A stretch of 23,388 nucleotides of DNA from an uncultured Oscillospiraceae bacterium (GCA_900764755.1 CAAFPE010000103.1:1-23388), one strand, 5' to 3'. Shown: positions 1-7,565, numbered from the stretch's first letter. The notes: generated from the sequence alone by a model not told the origin. Numbers and translations are program-made.

Positions 1-49
1 CCGTGCGCCTCCCCCATTTCACCTCCCCTCGGCCAACGCAAAAACACGG

Positions 50-76
50 CCCCGCCCCTTCCACCCGCCCCCCCCC
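50..76 (-). other. G-quadruplex-type motif just after ftsH
   Basis: On the minus strand, which is the ftsH mRNA sense, four G tracts of 9, 3, 4 and 4 bases are separated by loops of 1, 5 and 1 bases. This fits G3+N1-7 and starts 15 bases after the ftsH stop codon. No hairpin terminator is visible in the 91 bases after ftsH, so this could mark the 3' end of the transcript. Function is inferred only. Confidence 0.45.
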
Positions 77-91
77 GATTTTTTGTGTCTC

Positions 92-1945
92 TTATGCCTC
101 CGGATGCTCCGCTGGGGCATCCAGTTCAGGAGATGCCTGGGAGAGGATCTCCATGAATTCCTCGCCGGTGATGGTCTCGTGTTCATAGAGATAGCCGGCC
201 AGCTGGTGCAGCTTGCCCTCATTGGTCCGCAGCAGCTCCGCCGCCCGGCGGTACTGCTGGGAGACCAGCTCGGTGACCTTCTGATCCATCCGCGCCTGGG
301 TCTCCGGGGAGCAGGCCAGAGAGGCGTCACCCCCCAGGTACTGGTTGCTCACCGTCTCAAAGGCCACAAACCCGAACTCCTCGGACATCCCGAAGCGGGA
401 GATCATGGCCCGGGCCAGCTTGGTAGCCTGCTCGATGTCGTTGGAGGCGCCAGTGGTCACCGAGTGGAACACCAGCTCCTCGGCAGCCCGCCCGCCGGTG
501 TAGGTGGCGATTTTGTTCAGCAGTTCCTCCCGGGACATGAGGAAGTGGTCTCCCTCGTCCACCTGGAGGGTGTAGCCCAGGGCGCCGGAGGTGCGGGGGA
601 TAATGGTGATCTTCTGTACCGGAGCAGAGTGGGACTGGAGGGCAGCCACCAGGGCATGACCTGTCTCGTGGTAGGCCACGATCTTTTTTTCCTGATCGGA
701 GAGCACCCGGCTCTTCTTCTGATAGCCCGCGATGACCACCTCTACACTCTCCTGGAGGTCCTCCTGTGTGGCGAACTGCCGCCCGCTGCGCACTGCCCGG
801 AGGGCGGCCTCGTTGACGATGTTGGCCAGCTCCGCACCAGAGGCCCCGGCCGCCGTTTTGGCGATGGGCTCAAAGTTCACATCCTCTGCCAGGCGGATCT
901 TTTTGGCGTGGACCTTCAGGATCTCGATCCGACCCTGAAGGTCGGGCAGCTCCACCGGGATGCGCCGGTCAAAGCGGCCTGGCCGCAGCAGGGCGGGGTC
1001 CAGGCTGTCAGGACGGTTGGTGGCGGCCAGCACCACCACGCCCTTGGACCCGTCAAAGCCGTCCATCTCGGTGAGCAGCTGGTTCAGGGTCTGCTCCCGC
1101 TCGTCGTTGCCGCCGATCTGCCCGTCACGCTTCTTACCGATGGTATCGATCTCATCGATGAATACGATACAGGGGGCCTTCTCATTGGCCTGCTTGAACA
1201 AGTCGCGGACCTTGGCGGCCCCCCGGCCCACGAACATCTCCACAAATTCCGAGCCTGCGATGGAGAAGAAGGGCACATTGGCCTCACCGGCTACGGCCTT
1301 GGCCAGCAGGGTCTTACCGGTACCCGGAGGGCCCACCAGCAGAGCACCCTTGGGCAGCTTGGCGCCGATCTGGCGGTATTTCTCCGGGTCGTGGAGGAAG
1401 TCCACGATCTCACTGAGCAGCTCCTTGGCCTCGTCCTCGCCGGCCACATCAGCAAAGCGGATTCCGGTAGAGGAGGGAACATACACCTTGGCTCCGGAGC
1501 CGCCGCCCATGCCGAACATCATACCGTCCCCGCCCATGGCCTTTTTCATCCGGCGGTTGAGGAAATAGCCGATCAGCAGGAAGGGTAGCAGGGGGAGCAC
1601 CCACCCCACCAGGATGGAGGTAAGCAGGCCGGGCTGGGTGTCGATCTCCTGGAATTGGGCGCCGCCTTCGAACAGGCGGTCCGTCCGGCCGGGATCGTCC
1701 GTGACGGTGGTGCGGTAGATATTTTCGGCGGCCTTGTCGGTGAAGGTGATCTCATCCCCTTCGATCTCCACCTGACCCACATTCCGGTCATAGGTCATAG
1801 ACATGAACTGGTCATAGGTCACATCCTGAACAGGCTTTTCCAGTACAGCTGGGAAGAAGGTCATGTTCAGGATCATCAGGATCAGCAGCGCCGCTAAATA
1901 GTAGCAGATCAGCGGCCGCTTGGAGGGTTTTTTCACTTCTTGCAT
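92..1945 (-). CDS. ftsH: ATP-dependent zinc metalloprotease FtsH
   Basis: Membrane-anchored AAA+ protease that unfolds and degrades membrane and short-lived cytosolic proteins as a hexamer. The protein is about 617 aa, usual for the family. Two membrane segments (about residues 11-30 and 108-128) flank a small extracytoplasmic domain. The AAA module has Walker A GPPGTGKT (about 205-212), Walker B VFIDEID and a second region of homology (TNRPDSLDPALLRPGRFDRR). The zinc site is HETGH (about 426-430), with Thr where many orthologues have Ala, and a downstream SNDIEQAT supplies the likely third ligand. I start at the ATG at 1945 because AAAGGA lies nine bases upstream. An in-frame upstream ATG at 1990 lacks a ribosome site and precedes a non-homologous extension. 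The gene stands alone, and I found no convincing sigma-A promoter upstream. Confidence 0.97.
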   Translation of the reverse strand: MQEVKKPSKRPLICYYLAALLILMILNMTFFPAVLEKPVQDVTYDQFMSMTYDRNVGQVEIEGDEITFTDKAAENIYRTTVTDDPGRTDRLFEGGAQFQEIDTQPGLLTSILVGWVLPLLPFLLIGYFLNRRMKKAMGGDGMMFGMGGGSGAKVYVPSSTGIRFADVAGEDEAKELLSEIVDFLHDPEKYRQIGAKLPKGALLVGPPGTGKTLLAKAVAGEANVPFFSIAGSEFVEMFVGRGAAKVRDLFKQANEKAPCIVFIDEIDTIGKKRDGQIGGNDEREQTLNQLLTEMDGFDGSKGVVVLAATNRPDSLDPALLRPGRFDRRIPVELPDLQGRIEILKVHAKKIRLAEDVNFEPIAKTAAGASGAELANIVNEAALRAVRSGRQFATQEDLQESVEVVIAGYQKKSRVLSDQEKKIVAYHETGHALVAALQSHSAPVQKITIIPRTSGALGYTLQVDEGDHFLMSREELLNKIATYTGGRAAEELVFHSVTTGASNDIEQATKLARAMISRFGMSEEFGFVAFETVSNQYLGGDASLACSPETQARMDQKVTELVSQQYRRAAELLRTNEGKLHQLAGYLYEHETITGEEFMEILSQASPELDAPAEHPEA

Positions 1946-1980
1946 CAGATCCAATCCTTTCTCGGGTGTATTCTTCAAAT

Positions 1981-1997
1981 TTCCGGGCACTCCGGAA
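1981..1997 (-). other. Inverted repeat in ftsH leader
   Basis: TTCCGG and CCGGAA form a perfect six-base inverted repeat with a five-base loop, about 35 bases upstream of the chosen ftsH start. A second short repeat, GTACC-N4-GGTAC, lies at 2023-2036. Either could be an operator or a leader hairpin. Neither matches a regulator site that I recognise. Confidence 0.35.
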
Positions 1998-2090
1998 GAT
2001 TAACAGCTTAACTATGTGCAGTGTACCCCCCGGTACTGGAAAAATCTATGGGAGTGTGTGAATATTTTGTGTCCAGTGTATGAACAGACA

Positions 2091-2115
2091 GGCGCGGAAC
2101 CTGCGGCTCCGCGCC
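2091..2115 (-). terminator. Probable terminator of the 5095-2125 operon
   Basis: A perfect eight-base GC stem (GGCGCGGA and TCCGCGCC) with a nine-base loop begins ten bases after the stop codon of the carboxypeptidase gene. The following minus-strand bases (TGTCTGTTC) are only moderately U-rich, so termination strength is uncertain. Confidence 0.55.
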
Positions 2116-2124
2116 CGTTGGGGT

Positions 2125-3723
2125 CTATTTTCGGCCTGCGGCCCAGAAAAACAGGTCCAGCTGGGGGGTGAGCCACCGCTCTGCCGGACTGATCCAGCGC
2201 TCCAGACGGTCAACGGCCAGGCCGCCTACCGCCTGCTCCAGAGTGATCCCCTGCTCCCGGCAGGACTGATCCACCTTCTGGATCCAGTCCCAGGTATCCG
2301 CGCTTGCCCGGAGATCCAGACCGGCCTCCCCCTGCTCACAGGGGAGGTCCAGTGCCTGACAGAGGGCCTTCACCGGGGCCATCAGCACCCCGCTGGCCCG
2401 AATGACCGGGCAGTCCAGAGGGACGCTGCTCCCACCGGAGAACAGGGAGTTCCCCTCGGCGAGCCGTGCCTGCCGCCGGTCACCCCACAGGAGCAGGACG
2501 CCGCCCGGCTGTTCCGTGCTGGCCCAGCCGATGGCCCGCGCCAGTTCTCCGGCGGGGACATAGACGTCCCCCTCCAACTCCAAAGGGGTCCGGGAAAAGG
2601 AGAGCGGCTCCCCCTCCAGTGTCAGCACAGGGCTTGTCCCACAGGCGGGCTGACGGGCCCAGAATTCCTCCAGGGTCCAGTTTTGCTCCCGGCACAGGCG
2701 GGCGGTCTCCAGCCCCACATAGCGGTAGTGCCACGGCTCGAAGCGATAGCCGGTGAGGTCCTCCTTTCCCTGGGGAAAGCGGAGGATAAAGCCGTACTCC
2801 CAGCTGTGCTCCACCAGCCAGGCGTACTCCTGGGTCTCCTCGAAGCGGGCGGAGAGGCTGGCTACATTGATGTCCAGGGCCAGGCCGGTCTGATGCTCGG
2901 AGAAGCCGGCCCGGGCGGAGTAGGTGTCGGCAGCCTCCGCTCCCTGCTGGGCGGCATAGCGCTGATAGACCCGCTCCTGGGCAGCGTAAGAGCGGTAGGG
3001 AGAGGCGCTGTACAGCCGCAGGCCCTCCCCCGCTGCTGCGTCCGCCATCCGGAGAAAGGCCATGCAGGCCTCCGGCCTCAGGCGGCCCCCTTGGGAGGCG
3101 GTATAGCTGGGCGGCAGGGGTTCCAGCTCAGGCACATAGTCCGCCGGAAGGGGGTGGTACTTGTTCACCAGGGCAGTGAGAGAGGCAGGCTCGGCCACCT
3201 GCTCCTCCACACCATAGGGCGGAGCATCCAGGCCGATATTTACCCGGACCACCGCCTCCTCGGGGGAGACCCCCGGAGACCGGTCCAGCTCCGCCTGATA
3301 GCGCTCCAAGCGCTCCAGATGGGCAAAGTCCAGCCGGAGGAGGGCGAGCCGCTCCGCTGCCCCTTCCCCCTGGAGGCAGGTCTCGATCCCCGCCGCGCCC
3401 AGCCGGAGCCACAGGCTGTCAGCCTCCTCCTGGCCCAGCCCCAGGGCAAGAAGGCGGTCCAGAGCGGCCAGATACTGGTCCGCTGACGCCGGAGCGGCAG
3501 GCTCCAGAGTGGAGGGCTCCCCGACAGGTTCCTCCGGGATAGAGGGCTCCTCCGCCGGGCTGGTCAGCACGGCCCCCTGTGTGTCGGCCTCCTCCGCCGG
3601 GCCGGTCAGCACGGCCCCCTGTGTGTCGGCCTCCGCCGCCAAGGCGCGGGGCGCGCCCCCCAGGACCAGGCCCAGGGCCAGCAGCCCGGCCAGCGCCCGT
3701 TCTGTCAGATCAGATCGTCTCAT
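2125..3723 (-). CDS. Secreted VanY-type D-alanyl-D-alanine carboxypeptidase
   Basis: Predicted 532-aa exported peptidase that trims the terminal D-Ala of peptidoglycan stem peptides. An N-terminal signal peptide (about 1-30, ending RALAAEA) is followed by two copies of a 14-residue Ala/Glu/Thr-rich repeat. The M15B catalytic domain has the zinc motif SEHQTGLALD (His277, Asp284) and EPWHYR (His332). After about residue 365, a region containing GDVYVPAGELARAIGW resembles the copper-amine-oxidase N-terminal-like domain often attached to clostridial wall enzymes; that assignment is less certain than the peptidase. The ATG start has GGGGAG five bases upstream. It is the last gene of the probable operon with the amidotransferase and the cytidylate kinase-like gene. 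The family includes vancomycin-resistance VanY, but no van genes are nearby, so a housekeeping wall role is more likely. Confidence 0.9.
   Translation of the reverse strand: MRRSDLTERALAGLLALGLVLGGAPRALAAEADTQGAVLTGPAEEADTQGAVLTSPAEEPSIPEEPVGEPSTLEPAAPASADQYLAALDRLLALGLGQEEADSLWLRLGAAGIETCLQGEGAAERLALLRLDFAHLERLERYQAELDRSPGVSPEEAVVRVNIGLDAPPYGVEEQVAEPASLTALVNKYHPLPADYVPELEPLPPSYTASQGGRLRPEACMAFLRMADAAAGEGLRLYSASPYRSYAAQERVYQRYAAQQGAEAADTYSARAGFSEHQTGLALDINVASLSARFEETQEYAWLVEHSWEYGFILRFPQGKEDLTGYRFEPWHYRYVGLETARLCREQNWTLEEFWARQPACGTSPVLTLEGEPLSFSRTPLELEGDVYVPAGELARAIGWASTEQPGGVLLLWGDRRQARLAEGNSLFSGGSSVPLDCPVIRASGVLMAPVKALCQALDLPCEQGEAGLDLRASADTWDWIQKVDQSCREQGITLEQAVGGLAVDRLERWISPAERWLTPQLDLFFWAAGRK
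3557..3640 (-). repeat. Tandem 42-bp repeat encoding a 14-aa linker unit
   Basis: Two adjacent, nearly identical 42-base units encode ADTQGAVLTGPAEE and ADTQGAVLTSPAEE between the signal peptide and the catalytic domain of the carboxypeptidase. The repeat keeps the reading frame, so copy-number change would lengthen or shorten the linker without breaking the gene. Confidence 0.85.
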
Positions 3724-3779
3724 TTATACTCCCCGGGCCGCAGCCCGCTTGTCTCATTGGTATTTGAAACGGCGCTCAG

Positions 3780-4430
3780 TCAGCCCGCCGCCCGGGCGGT
3801 CAGCCACTGGAAAAGGGCCGCGCCGTCCGCCATGTCCTCCCCGGTCCGGTCCAGCCGCTCTGGATGGAACTGGACGGCGGCCACAGGCAGATGACTATGC
3901 TCCACCGCCTCTGTCACCCCGCCCTCACTCCAGGCAGTACGCCGGAGCCCCTCGCCCAGACAGTCCACCGCCTGGTGGTGGGCGCTGTTGACCAGAACGC
4001 TGCTGCCCCACAGCCCGTGGAGCAGACTGCCCGGCGCGGTGCAGATGGGATGCCACAGATCTTGCTCCCCCTGATGGAAGGGCCGCAGCGTATCCCCCAG
4101 ATCCTGGATCAGGGTACCGCCCAGGGCCACATTCAGCACCTGCAGCCCCCGGCAGATCCCAAGGATGGGCCGGCCCGCCGCCAGATAGGTCTGTACCAGA
4201 GCCAGCTCCGCCCGGTCCCGGTCCAGATCCGGTGGCCCGGATCCCCGATCCGCCGCGCCATACCATGCAGGGGCGAGATCGCCCCCGCCGCATAGCAGCA
4301 GTCCGCCGCAGGTCAGGTCCGGCTGGGAGCAATTGTTTGTCATTGGACAGCCGCCCGCTCTGCGGACCGCCGCCTCATACCGCGCCGTCCTTCCCTGCAC
4401 CCCAGAGATCTGGATGCGTACTCCCCCCAT
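3780..4430 (-). CDS. Gamma-glutamyl-gamma-aminobutyrate hydrolase family (peptidase C26) amidotransferase
   Basis: Class I glutamine amidotransferase-like hydrolase of 216 aa, of the PuuD/C26 type, which cleaves gamma-glutamyl amide bonds. Visible family motifs are LLLCGGGDLAP followed by WYG, then GICRGLQVLNVALGG with nucleophile Cys93, VNSAHHQAVD, and VQFHPE with His189 and Glu191 completing the triad. At 216 aa it is a little shorter than typical members of about 240 aa. I start at the ATG at 4430, preceded by AGGAGG four bases away. A GTG at 4445 lies in frame but would place the Shine-Dalgarno inside the gene. It begins 32 bases after the cytidylate kinase-like gene and ends 56 bases before the carboxypeptidase. 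The true substrate is unknown; peptidoglycan-related gamma-glutamyl peptides are possible given the neighbour, but this is inference. Confidence 0.88.
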   Translation of the reverse strand: MGGVRIQISGVQGRTARYEAAVRRAGGCPMTNNCSQPDLTCGGLLLCGGGDLAPAWYGAADRGSGPPDLDRDRAELALVQTYLAAGRPILGICRGLQVLNVALGGTLIQDLGDTLRPFHQGEQDLWHPICTAPGSLLHGLWGSSVLVNSAHHQAVDCLGEGLRRTAWSEGGVTEAVEHSHLPVAAVQFHPERLDRTGEDMADGAALFQWLTARAAG

Positions 4431-4441
4431 AGCGCCTCCTT

Positions 4442-4456
4442 CCACCGGTGCGGTGG
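4442..4456 (-). other. Hairpin directly before a Shine-Dalgarno
   Basis: CCACCG-GTG-CGGTGG is a perfect six-base stem with a three-base loop, located two bases upstream of the AGGAGG-containing ribosome site of the amidotransferase gene and downstream of the preceding stop codon. It may tune translation or mark an RNA-processing site. It has no U tract and is not a terminator. Confidence 0.4.
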
Positions 4457-4462
4457 GGAAAA

Positions 4463-5095
4463 TCAGTCTGTCGCCCCGTCCTGCATCCCCCGGATGCGGA
4501 CCAGCGCGGCAATCAGCTCCACCGCGCCCTCGATGCCGGTGACACTGGAATCCAGGGTCAAATCATACCGGCGCATCTCTCCCCAGTTGTGTCCCGTGTA
4601 GTAGTTGTAGTAGTTGGCCCGGCCCCGATCGATCTCCCGGATCCGTTCTATCATATTCTGGGTGGAAATGTGGTATTCCTCCACACAGCGGGCCACCCGG
4701 TCCTCCAGATTCCCGTGGACAAATATCTTCAAACACTCAGGCCGCTCCCCCAGGACATAGTCGCTGCACCGACCCACGATGACGCAGGGTCCCTCGTCCG
4801 CCAGTTCCCGGATCACTTCTGCCTGGGCAAAAAACGCCTGAAGGCTGACGGGGACGCCCTGCTGGGTATAGGTTGGGACGCCGATCCCAATTGGGGAGAA
4901 GGACAGGTGGAAGCGGCTTCTGGCCCGCTCCTCCGCCCGGGCGATGAACTCCGGGGAGAGGCCGCTCTTTTCCGCGGTCTTTTGGATCAGAGTACGGTCA
5001 TAGCACGGGATCCCCAGCCGAGCGGCCAGCCGTTTGCCGATGAGCCGCCCGCCGCTGCCAAATTCGCGGCTGATGGAAATGACATAGTGATTCAT
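4463..5095 (-). CDS. Cytidylate kinase-like family protein
   Basis: Protein of 210 aa of the cytidylate kinase-like (AAK-type) family common in Firmicutes. The start MNHYVISISREFGSGGR carries the family's glycine-rich phosphate-binding loop, followed by a LAARLGIPCYDR strand-helix element, a PCVIVGRCSDYVL stretch, an arginine-rich lid (DRVARCVEEYHIS) and the DRGRANYYNYYTGHNW segment usual for the family. These proteins resemble CMP kinase, but their substrate is mostly unproven, so I do not call it cmk. The ATG at 5095 has AGGAGG ten bases upstream; translation further upstream (to 5236) runs through the promoter and is not coding. It is the first gene of the operon that continues into the amidotransferase and carboxypeptidase. 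Confidence 0.88.
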   Translation of the reverse strand: MNHYVISISREFGSGGRLIGKRLAARLGIPCYDRTLIQKTAEKSGLSPEFIARAEERARSRFHLSFSPIGIGVPTYTQQGVPVSLQAFFAQAEVIRELADEGPCVIVGRCSDYVLGERPECLKIFVHGNLEDRVARCVEEYHISTQNMIERIREIDRGRANYYNYYTGHNWGEMRRYDLTLDSSVTGIEGAVELIAALVRIRGMQDGATD

Positions 5096-5174
5096 ATTTG
5101 GCAAGCCTCCTGTCTGGAATCGTCCAAACCGCCGCAGACCTGCTCCTGCTGGAACGGCGGTTCCTCTATCTTGT

Positions 5175-5203
5175 ATTATAGCATCTTTTCCGAAAAATGA
5201 CAA
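5175..5203 (-). promoter_or_regulatory. Sigma-A promoter of the cytidylate kinase-like operon
   Basis: On the minus strand TTGTCA (-35, five of six consensus bases), a 17-base spacer and TATAAT (perfect -10). Transcription should start near 5168, about 73 bases before the ATG at 5095. Confidence 0.85.
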
Positions 5204-5234
5204 TGAAAACCTGTCGGAGCATGAAGTCCAGTGC

Positions 5235-5264
5235 AAAAAAGGAGACCGCCCACAGGCAGTCTCC
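5235..5264 (-). terminator. Rho-independent terminator of the AraC-type gene
   Basis: On the minus strand GGAGACTGC and GCGGTCTCC form a nine-base stem (one G-U pair) around a short loop, followed immediately by TTTTTT. It lies 35 bases after the stop of the AraC-family gene and just upstream of the next promoter, so it separates the two transcription units. Confidence 0.88.
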
Positions 5265-5299
5265 CTACATCGGATCTTGATTAAACCTCTACCCTCAGG

Positions 5300-6166
5300 T
5301 CATCCGACCTCTGAATCTGTGGATGGCAGTTGTATGGGGGCAGAGATCACTTGACGGCTCTGGTACTGAGAGGGCGTTACGCCAAGCGTGCGTTTGAACG
5401 CCTTGGAGAAGGTGAGAGGATCTGGGTAGCCGCAGGAGCGGGCTACCTCTCCCACCGACAGCGCACCCTCCCGCAGCAGCTGGGAGGCCCGCTCCATACG
5501 GAAGCGCATCAGGAACTGCTGGGGGGACATATGGAGGGTATTCTGGAACACAGTGGTAAGATAGCTGCGGTTCAGTCCTACATAGTGGGCCAGCTTAGCC
5601 ACAGTCAGATCCTCCTGGAAATGGCTGCGGACATACTCCGTCGCCCGTTCTACGTATTCGATCCCGCCCTCTCGCTTACGGCGGTTCTGCCCCTTGCAGG
5701 AGCGGGAGATCCAGCCCAGAAAGCGGTACAGCTCCCCCAGCAGAAGAAGCTCATGGCCCCGGCCCACCGTCTCATAACAGACCATCTCCTGAACACAGCG
5801 CTCCAGCTGCTCAGGGGCATCGCAGCAAAAGACCCGGTTCTCCTCCCCCAAGCCACAGCGGCCCAGATATTCCGCCGCACGGTGCCCAGTGAAGCCCACC
5901 CAGATCTGCCGCCATGGCTCCTGCCGGTCGGCCTGGATGGAGACCACCTCCCCAGGCAACACCAGAAATCCTTCTCCCGGACCAATGGCGCAGTGGGTGT
6001 CCTGAAACTGATAGTCTCCCCGGCCCTCCAGACAGAAGTACAGCACATAGTGCTCCCGGACCGCCGGGCCGGCCGACTCCCCCGGGCTGCTGCTCTGCTG
6101 TCCGCAGAACAGGAAGGACAGTTCCTCGTCTCCTTGGGTGTGCTGTGCGAACCAGGATTCTTTCAT
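5300..6166 (-). CDS. AraC-family transcriptional regulator with N-terminal cupin-like domain
   Basis: DNA-binding regulator of 288 aa. The N-terminal half (about 25-150) has the beta-rich pattern of the AraC-type ligand-binding cupin, including GDYQFQDTHCAIGPGEGFLV. The C-terminal 100 residues carry the two AraC helix-turn-helix units: LTVAKLAHYVGLNRSYLTTV and LSVGEVARSCGYPDPLTFSK, ending with the typical FKRTLGVTPSQY. A sugar or other small metabolite is the usual inducer, but no catabolic genes adjoin it, so the target is unknown. The ATG at 6166 has GAGGAGG six bases upstream. It has its own promoter and terminator and is a monocistronic unit. Confidence 0.93.
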   Translation of the reverse strand: MKESWFAQHTQGDEELSFLFCGQQSSSPGESAGPAVREHYVLYFCLEGRGDYQFQDTHCAIGPGEGFLVLPGEVVSIQADRQEPWRQIWVGFTGHRAAEYLGRCGLGEENRVFCCDAPEQLERCVQEMVCYETVGRGHELLLLGELYRFLGWISRSCKGQNRRKREGGIEYVERATEYVRSHFQEDLTVAKLAHYVGLNRSYLTTVFQNTLHMSPQQFLMRFRMERASQLLREGALSVGEVARSCGYPDPLTFSKAFKRTLGVTPSQYQSRQVISAPIQLPSTDSEVG

Positions 6167-6239
6167 CCGGTGCCTCCTCTGTCAAAACAGATCATTTCAG
6201 GCCTATCCTATCATGCACGCTGCTCCTCAGGGTCATTTT

Positions 6240-6269
6240 ATTATAGCACATCCCAGGAATCAATTCCAA
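6240..6269 (-). promoter_or_regulatory. Extended -10 promoter of the AraC-type gene, with overlapping palindrome
   Basis: On the minus strand TTGGAA, an 18-base spacer and TATAAT, with an extended -10 TGC just upstream of the -10. The palindrome GGAAT-CA-ATTCC (6256-6267) overlaps the -35 and spacer, which is a natural place for an operator, possibly for autoregulation. Confidence 0.72.
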
Positions 6270-6300
6270 TACTTTTTGATTTTTGTGATATTTGTGCATT

Positions 6301-6810
6301 TTAAGGTATGTTTTTCTCTGTAATCTCCCCCCGGGTCCGCTCCCAATAGGCCGCCATGCTCTCACCGGGCGTCCCGGTGACCTCCCGGTCCAGGTATGCC
6401 GCCAGAGGGCCGGGCTGCCAGCTCCGGGCGCTCTCCAGGTCGGGAAACTCCACCTCAGCATAGAAAAACGCCTCCGGATGCCCAGGGTCCACCTGGTTGA
6501 CCTCCAGCACCAGACCGTCCGCCAGGGCGTACCGCCGCTGCTCCTTCCGGATCAGCGGCCTGCCAACGAGCCGCTCCAGGCTCTGAAACAGCTCTGGGGT
6601 GATGTCAGTCTCGATCTCCTCCCGGGCCAGACCGTCCGGCCCGGCCTTCCCCTTGAAGCACAGGACCCGGCGGACCTGATCCCCCTGGGTCTCCAGGCGG
6701 ATCCGCACTGTGGGACGGGTGGCGATGTACCCCTGCTCCATCCGGATCACTGACCCCGGCTCCAGGCCCTCCGGCCACCCCCGGGTCAGCCACTTTCGTT
6801 CGATCTCCAT
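6301..6810 (-). CDS. CYTH-domain triphosphate tunnel protein
   Basis: Protein of 169 aa of the CYTH/triphosphate tunnel metalloenzyme fold, which binds a triphosphate in an eight-stranded barrel. It opens with MEIERKWL, giving the diagnostic ExExK (Glu2, Glu4, Lys6). Further charged strands follow: VRIRLE, LCFKGK, EIETDI, EQRRYAL, LEVNQVD and AEVEF, then the C-terminal REVTG typical of short bacterial members. Bacterial homologues, including one from Clostridium thermocellum, act as tripolyphosphatases, so inorganic triphosphate hydrolysis is the best guess; adenylate cyclase activity is less likely. The ATG at 6810 has GAGGAG eight bases upstream. I see no clear promoter, so expression by read-through from spoVT is possible. 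Confidence 0.88.
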   Translation of the reverse strand: MEIERKWLTRGWPEGLEPGSVIRMEQGYIATRPTVRIRLETQGDQVRRVLCFKGKAGPDGLAREEIETDITPELFQSLERLVGRPLIRKEQRRYALADGLVLEVNQVDPGHPEAFFYAEVEFPDLESARSWQPGPLAAYLDREVTGTPGESMAAYWERTRGEITEKNIP

Positions 6811-6833
6811 GTTTCTTGCTCCTCTCCGGTTCC

Positions 6834-6849
6834 GCAGGCCGAAGCCTGC
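6834..6849 (-). other. C(UUCG)G tetraloop hairpin in the CYTH leader
   Basis: On the minus strand GCAGGC-TTCG-GCCTGC makes a six-base stem closed by a C(UUCG)G tetraloop, an exceptionally stable RNA loop. It lies about ten bases upstream of the ribosome site of the CYTH gene and has no following U tract, so it is a leader or processing structure and not a terminator. Confidence 0.5.
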
Positions 6850-6926
6850 CAGTGCTGCTATCATAACGCAGACTGAACAAAGCCGATTTTTGGTTGGTTC
6901 AGCGGACATTATCATACCATGAAAGA

Positions 6927-6961
6927 GGGGCGGACGTCCATACAGGCAGGACGTCCGCCCC
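6927..6961 (-). terminator. Probable terminator of spoVT
   Basis: GGGGCGGACGTCC and its exact complement form a 13-base perfect stem with a nine-base loop, 20 bases after the spoVT stop. The minus-strand tail is TCTTTCAT, moderately U-rich. It may be leaky and allow some read-through into the CYTH gene. Confidence 0.75.
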
Positions 6962-6981
6962 GGATCACGGCGAAACGGGGG

Positions 6982-7524
6982 TCAGCTCTCCATGTGCCGC
7001 CCCAGAAAGGCGGCGGCGGACTGGGCCAGCTTGTACTCCACCTCGCCTCCCTCCGGCGCACCCTCCGGTGCGGCAAAGACGACACAGCCCAGCACGTCCC
7101 CCTCCGACAGGATGGGGGCCGCCGTGTCCAGGGAGAAGCGCCCTGGAGCGGCGCACAGAGGGATGTGGACCTCCCCGGCCTTGTGCTGATAGACCTGCCG
7201 CCCCTCCATCAGCCGCTCCAGCTCCGGAGAGATGGCCTGATCCGCCAACTCCCGCCGGGGTGCCCCCGCCACTGCCACCGTGCTGTCCCGGTCAGTGATC
7301 ACCACAGTCCGGCCTGTGGTCCGGTTCAGAGTATCGCACATCTGGGCGGCAAACTCTGTCACGCCGCCCAGAAGGGAGTACTTTTTGAAGATCACGCTCC
7401 CGTCCCGGTCCGTATAGATCTCCAGGGGGTCACCCTCCCGGATCCTCATGGTCCGCCGGATCTCCTTTGGGATCACAACGCGCCCTAAATCATCGATCCG
7501 CCTTACAATGCCTGTTGCTTTCAT
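6982..7524 (-). CDS. spoVT: Stage V sporulation protein T (SpoVT), AbrB-type regulator
   Basis: Forespore transcription factor of 180 aa that tunes sigma-G-dependent genes in spore formers. The N-terminal SpoVT/AbrB swapped-hairpin DNA-binding domain (about 1-47) is highly characteristic: MKATGIVRRIDDLGRVVIPK followed by EIRRTMRIREGDPLEIY. A C-terminal GAF-like domain (about 57-178) follows, as in Bacillus SpoVT, and its length matches that family where plain AbrB is about 95 aa. The ATG at 7524 has AGGAGG ten bases upstream. The upstream sigma-G-like promoter supports the assignment. Its presence is the strongest single sign that the organism makes endospores. Confidence 0.95.
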   Translation of the reverse strand: MKATGIVRRIDDLGRVVIPKEIRRTMRIREGDPLEIYTDRDGSVIFKKYSLLGGVTEFAAQMCDTLNRTTGRTVVITDRDSTVAVAGAPRRELADQAISPELERLMEGRQVYQHKAGEVHIPLCAAPGRFSLDTAAPILSEGDVLGCVVFAAPEGAPEGGEVEYKLAQSAAAFLGRHMES

Positions 7525-7565
7525 CTATATAGTTCCTCCTACGGTAGTTTCTTGGAAACAAAATA

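Noticed and set aside
83..1588. 501-codon plus-strand open frame
   Set aside because: It is opposite the unmistakable ftsH gene and has no domain, signal or ribosome site; long antisense frames are expected in GC-rich DNA.
1946..2090. Sigma-A promoter for ftsH
   Set aside because: I tried several -10-like boxes (CATAGT, TACACT, TAGATT) but none had a credible -35 at 16-18 bases.
2080..3486. 468-codon plus-strand open frame
   Set aside because: It is antisense to the carboxypeptidase gene, which has a signal peptide and a complete zinc motif.
2125..3723. Vancomycin resistance determinant
   Set aside because: The VanY family match is real, but no vanH, vanA/B, vanX or vanRS genes are adjacent, so resistance is not supported.
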